Counted from the stretch's first letter, positions 1 to 6,433 are shown. The stretch: DNA of 8,387 nt from Candidatus Magasanikbacteria bacterium RIFCSPHIGHO2_01_FULL_41_23 (GCA_001782805.1 MFPT01000010.1:1-8387); one strand, 5' to 3'. Made by a program: numbers and translations. The notes: a model not told the origin generated them from the sequence alone.

Positions 1-2
1 GT

Positions 3-95
3 CGCTTCGCCCGCTTTTGGGGTGAAGCGCACTCGGACAACAGGCGGTCTCCGCCGCCCATTGGTTGAAATGGAGCGAAGCGACATTTCGACCAA
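3..95. repeat. GC-rich hairpin island (REP-like) at the left edge
   Basis: The first 60 bases are 41/60 G+C, unlike the AT-rich DNA that follows. Three hairpins follow one another. Positions 3-12 pair with 20-29 (10 bp, one G-T wobble, loop 13-19). GGCGG at 43-47 pairs with CCGCC at 51-55 around a 3-nt loop. Positions 61-71 pair with 85-95 (11 bp, one G-T wobble, loop 72-84). In addition, positions 1-10 are the exact reverse complement of 75-84 in the last loop, so an alternative long-range pairing exists. No T tract follows, so a simple terminator is unlikely. It may be a dispersed palindromic repeat or the edge of a larger element cut by the window. Function unknown. Confidence 0.5.
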
Positions 96-142
96 CTCCT
101 TATTATACGAAGTATCTACTCATAATATACACAAATTTGCGT

Positions 143-174
143 ATTATGCATAATTGTATTATTATTAATACAAT
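143..174. promoter_or_regulatory. Two adjacent AT-rich palindromes upstream of the recombinase
   Basis: ATTATGCATAAT (143-154) is a perfect 12-bp palindrome. It is followed directly by ATTGTATTA-TTAT-TAATACAAT (153-174), a 9-bp inverted repeat around a 4-base centre. They lie 33-64 bases before the recombinase start, where an operator or the enzyme's own binding site could be. A TTGACC at 179-184 resembles a -35 box, but no well-spaced -10 box follows, so I do not call a promoter. AT-rich DNA makes palindromes by chance, hence the low confidence. Confidence 0.3.
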
Positions 175-206
175 CGACTTGACCATGAAATAATACCATA
201 AAATAT

Positions 207-1025
207 ATGCGACTTAAAGAGCTTTTGGAAAAAATTGCTAATGAATTGAAACTGAGAAATTATAGCCGCCAAACAATAAAAAGTTATTTGCTATGTCTTT
301 CGGACTATTTTCGTTATGCCAAAAACATTACCAAGGAGCCAAATATTGCCTTAATTAAAAAATATCTATTGAACAAACAAGATAGAAAACAATCTCCGCA
401 GACAATCAATCTGCATTTGAACGCCATAAAATATTTTTATCGAGAAATCGCCAAAAGTAAAACAAACATAGACATCAAATTTGCCAAAACTTCGCGTAGA
501 TTACCGGTAATTTTATCACGGATGGAGATTGAGAAGATTATCAATTCAATTTCCAATCTGAAACACAAATTGTTGATCGCTTTTTCTTATGGTGCCGGCT
601 TTCGCGTAAGTGAGGCGACAAGCTTAAGAATTACAGACATCAATTTGGACGAGTTAAGCATTCATATCAAAGAGGCTAAAGGAAAAAAAGATCGGATAAC
701 TATTTTTTCGGAAAAATCAAAAGAGGATTTGTTCAAACTGATTAACGGCCGCGACAAAGATGAATATGTTTTTGTCAGCGAGCGCGGTGGAAAATTAACC
801 GAACGCACTGCACAAAAAGTATTTACAAACGCCCTAAAAAAATCCGGAATTAATAAAGAAGCCACATTCCACTCCTTGCGTCACAGTTTTGCCACTCATC
901 TCTTGGAAAACGGCGTGGATGTGCGCTATGTTCAAGAACTCTTGGGTCACAGTAATATCCGCACAACACAAATTTACACTCACGTCACGAATCCGAGTCT
1001 TAAAAATATCAAAAGTCCATTATAA
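207..1025 (+). CDS. xer: Tyrosine recombinase, XerC/XerD type
   Basis: A 272-residue site-specific DNA recombinase that cuts and rejoins strands through a 3'-phosphotyrosine. The N-terminal SAM-like core-binding domain spans about residues 4-85 and the catalytic domain about 98-270. All expected catalytic residues are visible: Arg133 (in GFRVSE), Lys158 (AKGKKDR), His222 and Arg225 (HSLRH), His248 (LLGHS) and nucleophile Tyr257 (IYTHV). The 3-, 23- and 9-residue spacings among the last four match E. coli XerD. The length is slightly short for Xer (about 300) and close to archaeal XerA-like proteins. The ATG has no Shine-Dalgarno site; A/T-rich bases precede it. pyrC starts 4 nt after the stop, so the two are probably co-transcribed. 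It could be the chromosome-dimer resolvase (its dif site is not identified here) or the integrase of a small element. Family certain, role not. Confidence 0.93.
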   Translation: MRLKELLEKIANELKLRNYSRQTIKSYLLCLSDYFRYAKNITKEPNIALIKKYLLNKQDRKQSPQTINLHLNAIKYFYREIAKSKTNIDIKFAKTSRRLPVILSRMEIEKIINSISNLKHKLLIAFSYGAGFRVSEATSLRITDINLDELSIHIKEAKGKKDRITIFSEKSKEDLFKLINGRDKDEYVFVSERGGKLTERTAQKVFTNALKKSGINKEATFHSLRHSFATHLLENGVDVRYVQELLGHSNIRTTQIYTHVTNPSLKNIKSPL

Positions 1026-1029
1026 TAAT

Positions 1030-2145
1030 ATGCCTCGTCTCATCACCATCCCCGCTCTGGTTGATCCGCACGTCCATTTTCGTACTCCTGGCGGCGAACA
1101 CAAAGAGGATTGGAATACCGGGACTCAAGCCGCGCTGGCCGGTGGAGTGACAACTGTTTTTGACATGCCTAATACCAACCCTCCCACGACCACGTTGGAA
1201 TTGGTGCGCGCCAAAAAAACGATGATAGAAAAAACATTAACCGAATATAAACGAGTTTTGCGCTACTACTTTTATCTCGGCGCAACAGCCACCAATCTCG
1301 CGGAAATTGCGCGCTGTCAAAACGAGATTATCGGCGTAAAATTATTTATGGGAGCGAGCACGGGCAATTTGCAAGTGGAAGATGATGTTGTTGTGGAAGA
1401 AATTTTTCGCGAATGCGGACGATTGGGAATAGTGCTCGCAATTCATTGCGAAGATGAAGCGGTTTTGCAACAAGCCAAAAGCGATTTTGTCGGCACGCCA
1501 ACTGCGCGTGATCATGGTCGATTGCGTCCACGAACGGCCGCGATTACGGCTTTGCAAAAAGCCATCCAGTGGAGTGAAAAATATCAAACACGCGTTTATG
1601 TTTTGCATGTCAGCACAGCGGAAGAAATTGAATTGATTAAAGCGGCCAAAGCCAAGGGCATTGCCATTTTTGCCGAAGTTACTCCACATCATTTATTTTT
1701 GAATGAAACTGATTTGGAACATCTGGGAAATCTGGGAAAAATGAATCCCCCGCTCCGCACTGCGACCGACCAAGCTGCGCTGTGGTCAGGAATTCATGAC
1801 GGCACTGTAGATACAATCGGGACTGATCATGCCCCGCATACATTGGAGGAAAAAAACCTGGATTACGCACAAGCCCCTTCGGGCGTTCCGGGAATTGAAA
1901 CTTATTTGGCGCTACTTCTGGATGCTAATCACCGCGGCCTAATTTCACTTGATGAAATTACACGTCTGACCCGCACCAACATACAACGGATATTTAATTT
2001 ACCGGAAAATAATGATACAGTTACCATTGATTTGGAATTAGTAAAAATCATCCGCAACGAAGATATGCTCACCAAATGTAAATGGTCGCCGTTTGCGGGC
2101 AAAACTTTAAACGGTTGGCCGATTCTTGCTCAAATTAAAGATTAA
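1030..2145 (+). CDS. pyrC: Dihydroorotase, CAD-like
   Basis: Cyclises N-carbamoyl-aspartate to dihydroorotate, the third step of UMP synthesis; cytoplasmic zinc enzyme of the amidohydrolase superfamily, 371 residues. Predicted metal ligands: His14 and His16 (DPHVH), Lys104 (GVKLFMG, the position carboxylated in CAD-type enzymes), His139 (IHCED), His193 (LHVST) and Asp266 (GTDHAPH). Arg18 should bind substrate. Stretches such as GGEHKED, EVTPHHLFL and DHAPHTLEEK closely resemble the DHOase domain of animal CAD as I remember it. Like that domain it starts almost directly at the first metal motif, without the roughly 50-residue N-terminal part of Bacillus-type PyrC. This is why ATG 1030 is chosen: the frame is open upstream to 889, but that stretch lies inside the recombinase gene and looks non-coding. 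Four bases separate it from xer; a structured 164-nt gap follows. Confidence 0.95.
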   Translation: MPRLITIPALVDPHVHFRTPGGEHKEDWNTGTQAALAGGVTTVFDMPNTNPPTTTLELVRAKKTMIEKTLTEYKRVLRYYFYLGATATNLAEIARCQNEIIGVKLFMGASTGNLQVEDDVVVEEIFRECGRLGIVLAIHCEDEAVLQQAKSDFVGTPTARDHGRLRPRTAAITALQKAIQWSEKYQTRVYVLHVSTAEEIELIKAAKAKGIAIFAEVTPHHLFLNETDLEHLGNLGKMNPPLRTATDQAALWSGIHDGTVDTIGTDHAPHTLEEKNLDYAQAPSGVPGIETYLALLLDANHRGLISLDEITRLTRTNIQRIFNLPENNDTVTIDLELVKIIRNEDMLTKCKWSPFAGKTLNGWPILAQIKD

Positions 2146-2167
2146 CACAAATAAACTCGCTAGGGTA

Positions 2168-2280
2168 ATTAAAATAAAAATTCACTGCGTATCTTTTTCT
2201 GAGATCCGCCCGACCGGGACGGACTCAAAAAAGCTTTAGGAGTTTATCCCGACTTGTCGGGATTCCATTTTTATTTTAAT
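2168..2280 (+). promoter_or_regulatory. Structured leader between pyrC and the transcarbamylase gene
   Basis: The 164-nt gap holds nested structure. A 14-bp AT inverted repeat (2168-2181 with 2267-2280, exact) encloses two GC-rich hairpins. The first is 2201-2226: GAG, TCCG and CCC pair with GGG, CGGA and CTC, with one bulged A on each side and a GACC loop; T-rich and A-rich flanks extend it to 2193-2233. The second is the 8-bp palindrome at 2246-2263. CCCGAC at 2209-2214 can also pair with GTCGGG at 2256-2261, so the two hairpins could be mutually exclusive, as in attenuators. No PyrR-binding-loop consensus or leader peptide is recognised. A control element or a small mobile palindrome both fit. 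Confidence 0.35.
2246..2277 (+). terminator. Possible intrinsic terminator or attenuator before the transcarbamylase gene
   Basis: The perfect stem ATCCCGAC-TT-GTCGGGAT (2246-2263) is followed after three bases (TCC, then A) by TTTTTATTTT (2268-2277), roughly the shape of a rho-independent terminator. The T tract is interrupted and set off from the stem. It could end a xer-pyrC transcript or attenuate reading into the downstream genes. The same palindrome could instead be an interspersed repeat. Confidence 0.35.
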
Positions 2281-2309
2281 CAATACACTTTTATATTATT
2301 TAAAAAAAT

Positions 2310-3263
2310 ATGCGCCATTTAATTTCTCTCAAAGAACAATCACGCGCCGATATTTTAAATTTAATTTCCTTGGCGCAAAAATTAAAAACCAAAAGAAACG
2401 CGGGAGAATTGACCAATTATTTGCCCAATAAAACACTGGTAATGCTATTTCAAAAATCATCTACGCGAACGCGATTGTCTTTTGAAGCCGGCATGACCGA
2501 ATTGGGCGGACATAGTATTTTTTTAGATGCCAAAAACACGCAGTTTTCTTTAGCTGATTTTGGCGATGAGATACAAGCCGTGATGCGTTTTGGCCAAGCC
2601 TTAATGTTCCGTGCCATGAAAGTTGCTGACGTAGAATTGGCCGCGAGTTTTAATCGCGTGCCGGTCATTGACGCGTGCAGTGAAAAATATCATCCGGCAC
2701 AAGCCTTATCTGATCTTTTGACTATGACCGAAGTGGCGGGTGGCGTAGACAAAATTAAAAAAATTGCCTGGCTCGGCATGGAAAATAATGTTTCCAACAC
2801 GTTAATGCTGGCCTGCGCAAAATTGGGTATTGAAGTGGCAATTGCGGCGGCTGAAGTTGACGCCAATAGTGTTGATGCGGAATTAAATATCATGGCCGAA
2901 GCCACGGGCAAAATTACTCGTACCACAGACCCGCGCGAGGCTGTGGCCGGCGCCGATTTTGTCCACACTGACACTTGGATGAACATGGAATTTTTTGATG
3001 GTGGCGCGGTAAAACCCGATTTTAAGGAAGAATATGAACGTCGTCTGGCCATGTTCAAACCATACCAATTAAACGCTGAACTTATTAATTCGATGGCGCC
3101 AAACGCGCGCATAATGCACTGCATGCCCTGTCATGTGGGATATGAAATCAGTCGCGACGCGATTGATCATCCCAATTCAGTCATTTTTGATCAAGCGGAA
3201 AATCGCATGCACATGCAAAAAGCGATTTTATTATGGTTGTTGGAACAGGAACATTTAGTTTGA
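2310..3263 (+). CDS. argF: Ornithine-carbamoyltransferase-like transcarbamylase in the pyrB position
   Basis: A 317-residue aspartate/ornithine carbamoyltransferase superfamily member that moves the carbamoyl group from carbamoyl phosphate to an amine. The phosphate-binding half is intact: STRTR at 51-55, Arg101, HPAQ at 128-131. The second-substrate half reads as OTCase, not ATCase: NNV at 159-161, DTW at 221-223, FKPYQLN at 249-255, HCMP at 270-273 and DQAENR at 294-299. ATCase would show an HPLPR-type motif and a TR.Q segment instead. The OTCase SMG loop is altered: after Asp221 the sequence is TWMNME, so Ser becomes Asn and Gly becomes Glu, and about eight extra residues follow. It lies between pyrC and pyrD exactly where pyrB would be, with pyrD starting 2 nt after the stop. 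Either it is an arginine/citrulline enzyme placed here or it supplies carbamoyl-aspartate; its acceptor is unproven. Family sure, substrate not. Confidence 0.85.
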   Translation: MRHLISLKEQSRADILNLISLAQKLKTKRNAGELTNYLPNKTLVMLFQKSSTRTRLSFEAGMTELGGHSIFLDAKNTQFSLADFGDEIQAVMRFGQALMFRAMKVADVELAASFNRVPVIDACSEKYHPAQALSDLLTMTEVAGGVDKIKKIAWLGMENNVSNTLMLACAKLGIEVAIAAAEVDANSVDAELNIMAEATGKITRTTDPREAVAGADFVHTDTWMNMEFFDGGAVKPDFKEEYERRLAMFKPYQLNAELINSMAPNARIMHCMPCHVGYEISRDAIDHPNSVIFDQAENRMHMQKAILLWLLEQEHLV

Positions 3264-3265
3264 TT

Positions 3266-4180
3266 ATGCTCAAAACATCTTGTTTAAACATACCATTTGC
3301 CAATCCCCTGGTTTTAGCCTCCGGAATTCTGGGAGTCACAGCCGCCAGCATGCATAAGATTATTCGTGATGGCGCGGGCGGCGTGACCGTTAAATCAATT
3401 TCCAAAGCGCCGCGCACCGGCCACCCTAACCCTACCATGATGGGCAATGACACCTATTTTTTAAACGCGGTTGGATTGTCCAATCCTGGAATTGAAAACG
3501 GAATAGCGGAATTAATTCAATTTAAAAAAATTTGCCCTGCTCCGCTCATTGGCAGTATTTTTGCGGGTACAGCTGATGAATTCGCTGAATTGGCCGAACT
3601 AATTGCAGTTGCCCCCATTGATATTTTGGAATTGGATTTGTCTTGTCCCAATGTTGGCCGAGAATTTGGCGAACCATTCGCCTATTCCGCATCAGCCATT
3701 GGACGTATCACGCGCGAAACCAAAGCTAAAGTTAAAGTACCAATTTCAATTAAATTATCACCCAATGCTTGGAACATTGCCGAACTCGCGAAGATGGCCG
3801 AAGCCGCTGGCGCCGATGCCATTACTGCGGTGAATACGGTCAGTGGTATGGCGATTGACGTGCGTGCGCGTCGCCCTATTCTCCACAACAAACAGGGCGG
3901 GGTTTCCGGTCCCGCGCTTTTTCCCATTGCCCTCAAATGCGTGTATGATATTTATGAAGCCGTCAAAATTCCCATTATTGGCACGGGTGGAGTTATGACC
4001 GGTGAAGACGCGCTAAAAATGATCATGGCCGGTGCCACGCTGGTCGGTGTGGGTTCGGCTGTGTATTATCGGGGCGCTGATGTGTTTGGAAAAATTGTAG
4101 CGGAAATGACAGAAATAATGAAACAAGAAAACATTGGTTCACTGGATGAAATCCGCGGTGTGGCTCACGGTATAATGTAA
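3266..4180 (+). CDS. pyrD: Dihydroorotate dehydrogenase class 1B, catalytic subunit
   Basis: FMN enzyme oxidising dihydroorotate to orotate in the cytoplasm; 304 residues, normal for class 1. Visible marks: LNAVGLSNPG at 66-75 (substrate loop), catalytic Cys127 in LSCPN, Lys163 in SIKLSPN, Asn190 in AVN, GGVSGPA at 211-217, and the FMN-phosphate glycine motifs GTGGV (239-243) and GVGSA (261-265). A Cys rather than Ser as base marks class 1, and the neighbouring pyrK points to class 1B, which passes electrons to NAD+ rather than to quinone. This suits a cell without a respiratory chain. The ATG at 3266 is chosen because family members begin at this point (MLKTSCLNIPFANP); the frame also has an ATG at 3233, but that would overlap the previous gene by 31 bases. 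The 2-nt gap suggests translational coupling. Confidence 0.96.
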   Translation: MLKTSCLNIPFANPLVLASGILGVTAASMHKIIRDGAGGVTVKSISKAPRTGHPNPTMMGNDTYFLNAVGLSNPGIENGIAELIQFKKICPAPLIGSIFAGTADEFAELAELIAVAPIDILELDLSCPNVGREFGEPFAYSASAIGRITRETKAKVKVPISIKLSPNAWNIAELAKMAEAAGADAITAVNTVSGMAIDVRARRPILHNKQGGVSGPALFPIALKCVYDIYEAVKIPIIGTGGVMTGEDALKMIMAGATLVGVGSAVYYRGADVFGKIVAEMTEIMKQENIGSLDEIRGVAHGIM

Positions 4181-4202
4181 TAGAATTAAGAAAATACAAA
4201 AT

Positions 4203-5006
4203 ATGCACATTCCGCAAATGCTTTCAATTAAAAAAATCACGGACGAAAATCCTTTTGTCAAAACTTTTTGGTTTAATTATAATCTAAATAGCCAGCCCGG
4301 CCAATTTGTTATGCTCTGGATTCCGGGAATTGATCAAAAACCGTTTTCCATTGCGTATGATGACAGTGCTGAATTCGGTTTGACGATTTTTGCGGTTGGC
4401 TCATTATCTAAAAAATTATTTGAATTGCGAGTTGGTGACAGAGTCGGCATTTCCGGACCATATGGCACTGCCTTTTCAATTCAAAATGACACTCATTATA
4501 TTACGGTGGCCGGAGGTTATGGTGCCGGTCCACTTGGTCTTTTGACCGAACGCTTGGCGGCCACTACCAATTCCACAGTAGATTTCTGCGTTGGCGCGCG
4601 AAGTGCTGATTTACTTTTATTCAAGGATCGCATGGCCAAACTACCTCATACCACCGTACAAGTAGCCACGAACGACGGAAGCGCCGGACACACTGGTTTT
4701 ATAACCGACATCCTCTCCGGACTTATCCAAAAATCTCACGGTAAAAAAATTATCTTAGCCACCTGCGGCCCGGAATTAATGGAAAAAAAAGTTCTTGATT
4801 GCGCCAATAAAAACAACGTTGATTGCGAAGTGAGTATTGAACGATTCATGAAATGCGGTTTTGGTGTGTGCGGACAATGCTGTGTTGATCCGCTTGGTTT
4901 GCGCATGTGTATGGAAGGACCCGTCGTCAATCGCGCCACTGCCAACAGTATTTCCGAATTTGGTAATTATCACCGCGATAAAAGCGGAGCGAAAATTTAT
5001 TATTAA
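4203..5006 (+). CDS. pyrK: Dihydroorotate dehydrogenase electron-transfer subunit
   Basis: FAD and [2Fe-2S] partner of PyrD class 1B that carries electrons from FMN to NAD+; 267 residues, typical length. A ferredoxin-reductase-like beta-barrel occupies about 1-95 with KPFSI at 46-50 as the FAD motif. The nucleotide-binding domain spans about 96-215 with GGYGAGP (104-110) and CGPE (188-191). The C-terminal iron-sulfur loop has Cys218, Cys223, Cys226 and Cys236; Cys227 is an extra neighbour. The tail pattern KCGFGVCGQC followed by DPLGLRMC and EGPV resembles archaeal PyrK as I remember it, with a shorter third spacer than in Bacillus. It starts 22 nt after pyrD without a Shine-Dalgarno site. 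It should form a PyrD2K2 complex. Confidence 0.95.
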   Translation: MHIPQMLSIKKITDENPFVKTFWFNYNLNSQPGQFVMLWIPGIDQKPFSIAYDDSAEFGLTIFAVGSLSKKLFELRVGDRVGISGPYGTAFSIQNDTHYITVAGGYGAGPLGLLTERLAATTNSTVDFCVGARSADLLLFKDRMAKLPHTTVQVATNDGSAGHTGFITDILSGLIQKSHGKKIILATCGPELMEKKVLDCANKNNVDCEVSIERFMKCGFGVCGQCCVDPLGLRMCMEGPVVNRATANSISEFGNYHRDKSGAKIYY

Positions 5007-5011
5007 TTTAA

Positions 5012-5039
5012 ATGTAAATAAATCAAGCGTTATTTACGT
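5012..5039 (+). promoter_or_regulatory. AT-rich inverted repeat between pyrK and pyrE
   Basis: GTAAATAA (5014-5021) and TTATTTAC (5030-5037) form an exact 8-bp inverted repeat around an 8-base spacer, extendable by a T-G and an A-T pair. A T-rich run (5041-5050) follows, just before the pyrE start. It could be an mRNA stability or processing hairpin, or chance in an AT-rich 49-nt gap. Confidence 0.2.
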
Positions 5040-5055
5040 ATTATTTTCTTAAAAT

Positions 5056-5655
5056 ATGATAAAAGAAGAGTTGATTATTGAATTACACAACATCAATGCC
5101 ATTAAATTCGGTGAATTCAAACTCAAAAGCGGCATCATGTCGCCGATTTATTTGGACATTCGCGTAATTATTTCCTATCCAAAATTATTACAATCCGTCG
5201 TCGCGTTAATGTGGAAAAAAATCAGCGATCAACATTTTGATCTCATTTGTGGTGTCCCGTATACTGCGCTCCCCATCGCAACGGTGATGTCGGTAGAGCA
5301 TAATGTCCCGATGGTGATGCGTCGCAAAGAAGTCAAAGAATACGGGCTCAAAAAAGCCATCGAGGGTAATTTTCAACCTGACCAAAATGTGCTTGTGGTA
5401 GAAGATTTGGTCACGAGCGGCTCCAGTGTATTTGAAACCATTGCCCCACTTGAACACGAAGGTTTAAAAGTTACGGACATTGTTGTTTTAATTGATCGTG
5501 AACAGGGTGGTCGGCAACATATCAGTAAAAAAGGATATAATCTGCATTCCGTATTCACGATTTCGGAAATGCTTACCGTGCTCGAAGCCGAAGGAAAATT
5601 GAATGACGCCATGGTCCAGAATGTGCAGCAATTTATAAAGGGAAATCAGGTTTAA
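5056..5655 (+). CDS. pyrE: Orotate phosphoribosyltransferase, UMP-synthase-like
   Basis: Joins orotate and PRPP to give OMP; 199 residues, cytoplasmic, probably dimeric. The PRPP-binding motif is VLVVEDLVTSGSS at 112-124, and the catalytic flexible-loop region is RRKEVKEYG (89-97). The segments KFGEFKLKSG, CGVPYTALP (65-73), VTSGSS and EGLKVTD...DREQGG are nearly those of the OPRT half of human UMP synthase as I recall it. Most bacterial PyrE have a TTGGS-type PRPP loop instead of TSGSS. It starts at ATG 5056 after an A/T-rich leader without a Shine-Dalgarno site. pyrF begins 1 nt after its stop, so the two halves of UMP synthase are adjacent, in the same order as the animal fusion, but kept as two proteins. 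Confidence 0.97.
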   Translation: MIKEELIIELHNINAIKFGEFKLKSGIMSPIYLDIRVIISYPKLLQSVVALMWKKISDQHFDLICGVPYTALPIATVMSVEHNVPMVMRRKEVKEYGLKKAIEGNFQPDQNVLVVEDLVTSGSSVFETIAPLEHEGLKVTDIVVLIDREQGGRQHISKKGYNLHSVFTISEMLTVLEAEGKLNDAMVQNVQQFIKGNQV

Positions 5656-5656
5656 T

Positions 5657-6433
5657 ATGCTCACTTATTCCGCCCGCATCAGACTTTGCCAAAATCCAAT
5701 CGCCAAAAAATTACTGGAAATCGTTGAATTAAAAAAAACCAATTTGTGCGTAGCCGCGGATGTTACCACCAAAGCCGAACTAATAAAAATTGCGGATGAA
5801 ATTGGCTCGCACATTTGTCTTTTAAAAACACATATTGATATTATCGTTGATTTTGATGCTGATTTAATAATTCAATTGCAACGCCTCGCGAAAAAACATA
5901 ATTTTCTTATTTTTGAAGACCGAAAATTTGCCGACATTGGCAACACCGTCGCGCATCAATATGGAGGTGGTATATATCATATTGCGGATTGGGCGCACAT
6001 CACCAACGCGCACGCTGTGCCCGGTCCGGGAATTATCGCCGGACTAAAAAAAATCGGTTTACCAAAAAATAACGGTTTATTGTTAATCGCGGAAATGAGT
6101 TCCGAAGGCGCGCTGGCAGCTGGTGATTACCAAAACGCCACACTCAAAATGGCCGAAGCCAATCAAGATTTTGTGATTGGATTTATAACGACCAAAAAAT
6201 TACTTAACAATCCGACTTTTATTAATTTTACTCCCGGCGTAAAATTAGAAAGTGGTTTTGATACTCTTGGTCAACAATATCTTACTCCGGAAAAAGTTAT
6301 TTACGAAAATAAAAGCGATATCATTATCGTTGGCCGAGGAATATATGAAGCGGAGAATCCAAAAGTCCAAGCGGAAAAATATCGGACGGCCGGATGGAAC
6401 GCGTATGAAAAATCGCTTGAAATCAAATCTTGA
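5657..6433 (+). CDS. pyrF: Orotidine 5'-phosphate decarboxylase, eukaryote-like
   Basis: Final step of UMP synthesis, decarboxylating OMP; 258-residue TIM barrel. The catalytic set is complete: Lys57 and His59 in LLKTHID, then Asp88, Lys90 and Asp93 in FEDRKFADIGNT, matching Lys59, Asp91, Lys93 and Asp96 of the yeast enzyme. Phosphate-side residues are Gln207 (LGQQY) and Arg227 (IVGRGI). FLIFEDRKFADIGNTV, LLIAEMSS and SDIIIVGRGI match human UMP synthase almost or fully exactly as I remember it, whereas E. coli and Bacillus PyrF (about 240 residues) have a different, shorter pattern. The start is fixed by the 1-nt distance from pyrE; a weak AAAGGG lies about 14 bases upstream. Last plus-strand gene of the cluster. 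Confidence 0.97.
   Translation: MLTYSARIRLCQNPIAKKLLEIVELKKTNLCVAADVTTKAELIKIADEIGSHICLLKTHIDIIVDFDADLIIQLQRLAKKHNFLIFEDRKFADIGNTVAHQYGGGIYHIADWAHITNAHAVPGPGIIAGLKKIGLPKNNGLLLIAEMSSEGALAAGDYQNATLKMAEANQDFVIGFITTKKLLNNPTFINFTPGVKLESGFDTLGQQYLTPEKVIYENKSDIIIVGRGIYEAENPKVQAEKYRTAGWNAYEKSLEIKS

Noticed and set aside
61..95. Integron attC-like site near the recombinase
   Set aside because: The long imperfect hairpin recalls attC, but the RYYYAAC and GTTRRRY core boxes do not fit, and the enzyme lacks an integron-integrase look.
889..1029. In-frame upstream extension of pyrC from ATG 889
   Set aside because: It would overlap the catalytic end of the recombinase gene by 137 bases, and its 47 residues look non-coding; CAD-like DHOases start just before DPHVH, at ATG 1030.
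2690..3124. 144-codon minus-strand open frame inside the transcarbamylase gene
   Set aside because: Antisense to a strongly conserved gene, no family features, no start signal; an echo of the coding strand.
3233..3265. In-frame upstream ATG for pyrD
   Set aside because: The 11 extra residues overlap the transcarbamylase gene and are not found in PyrD; ATG 3266 gives the normal N-terminus.
2310..6433. Alternative genetic code with UGA as glycine
   Set aside because: The transcarbamylase and pyrF genes end at TGA at the expected family lengths, and no in-frame TGA occurs within conserved genes.
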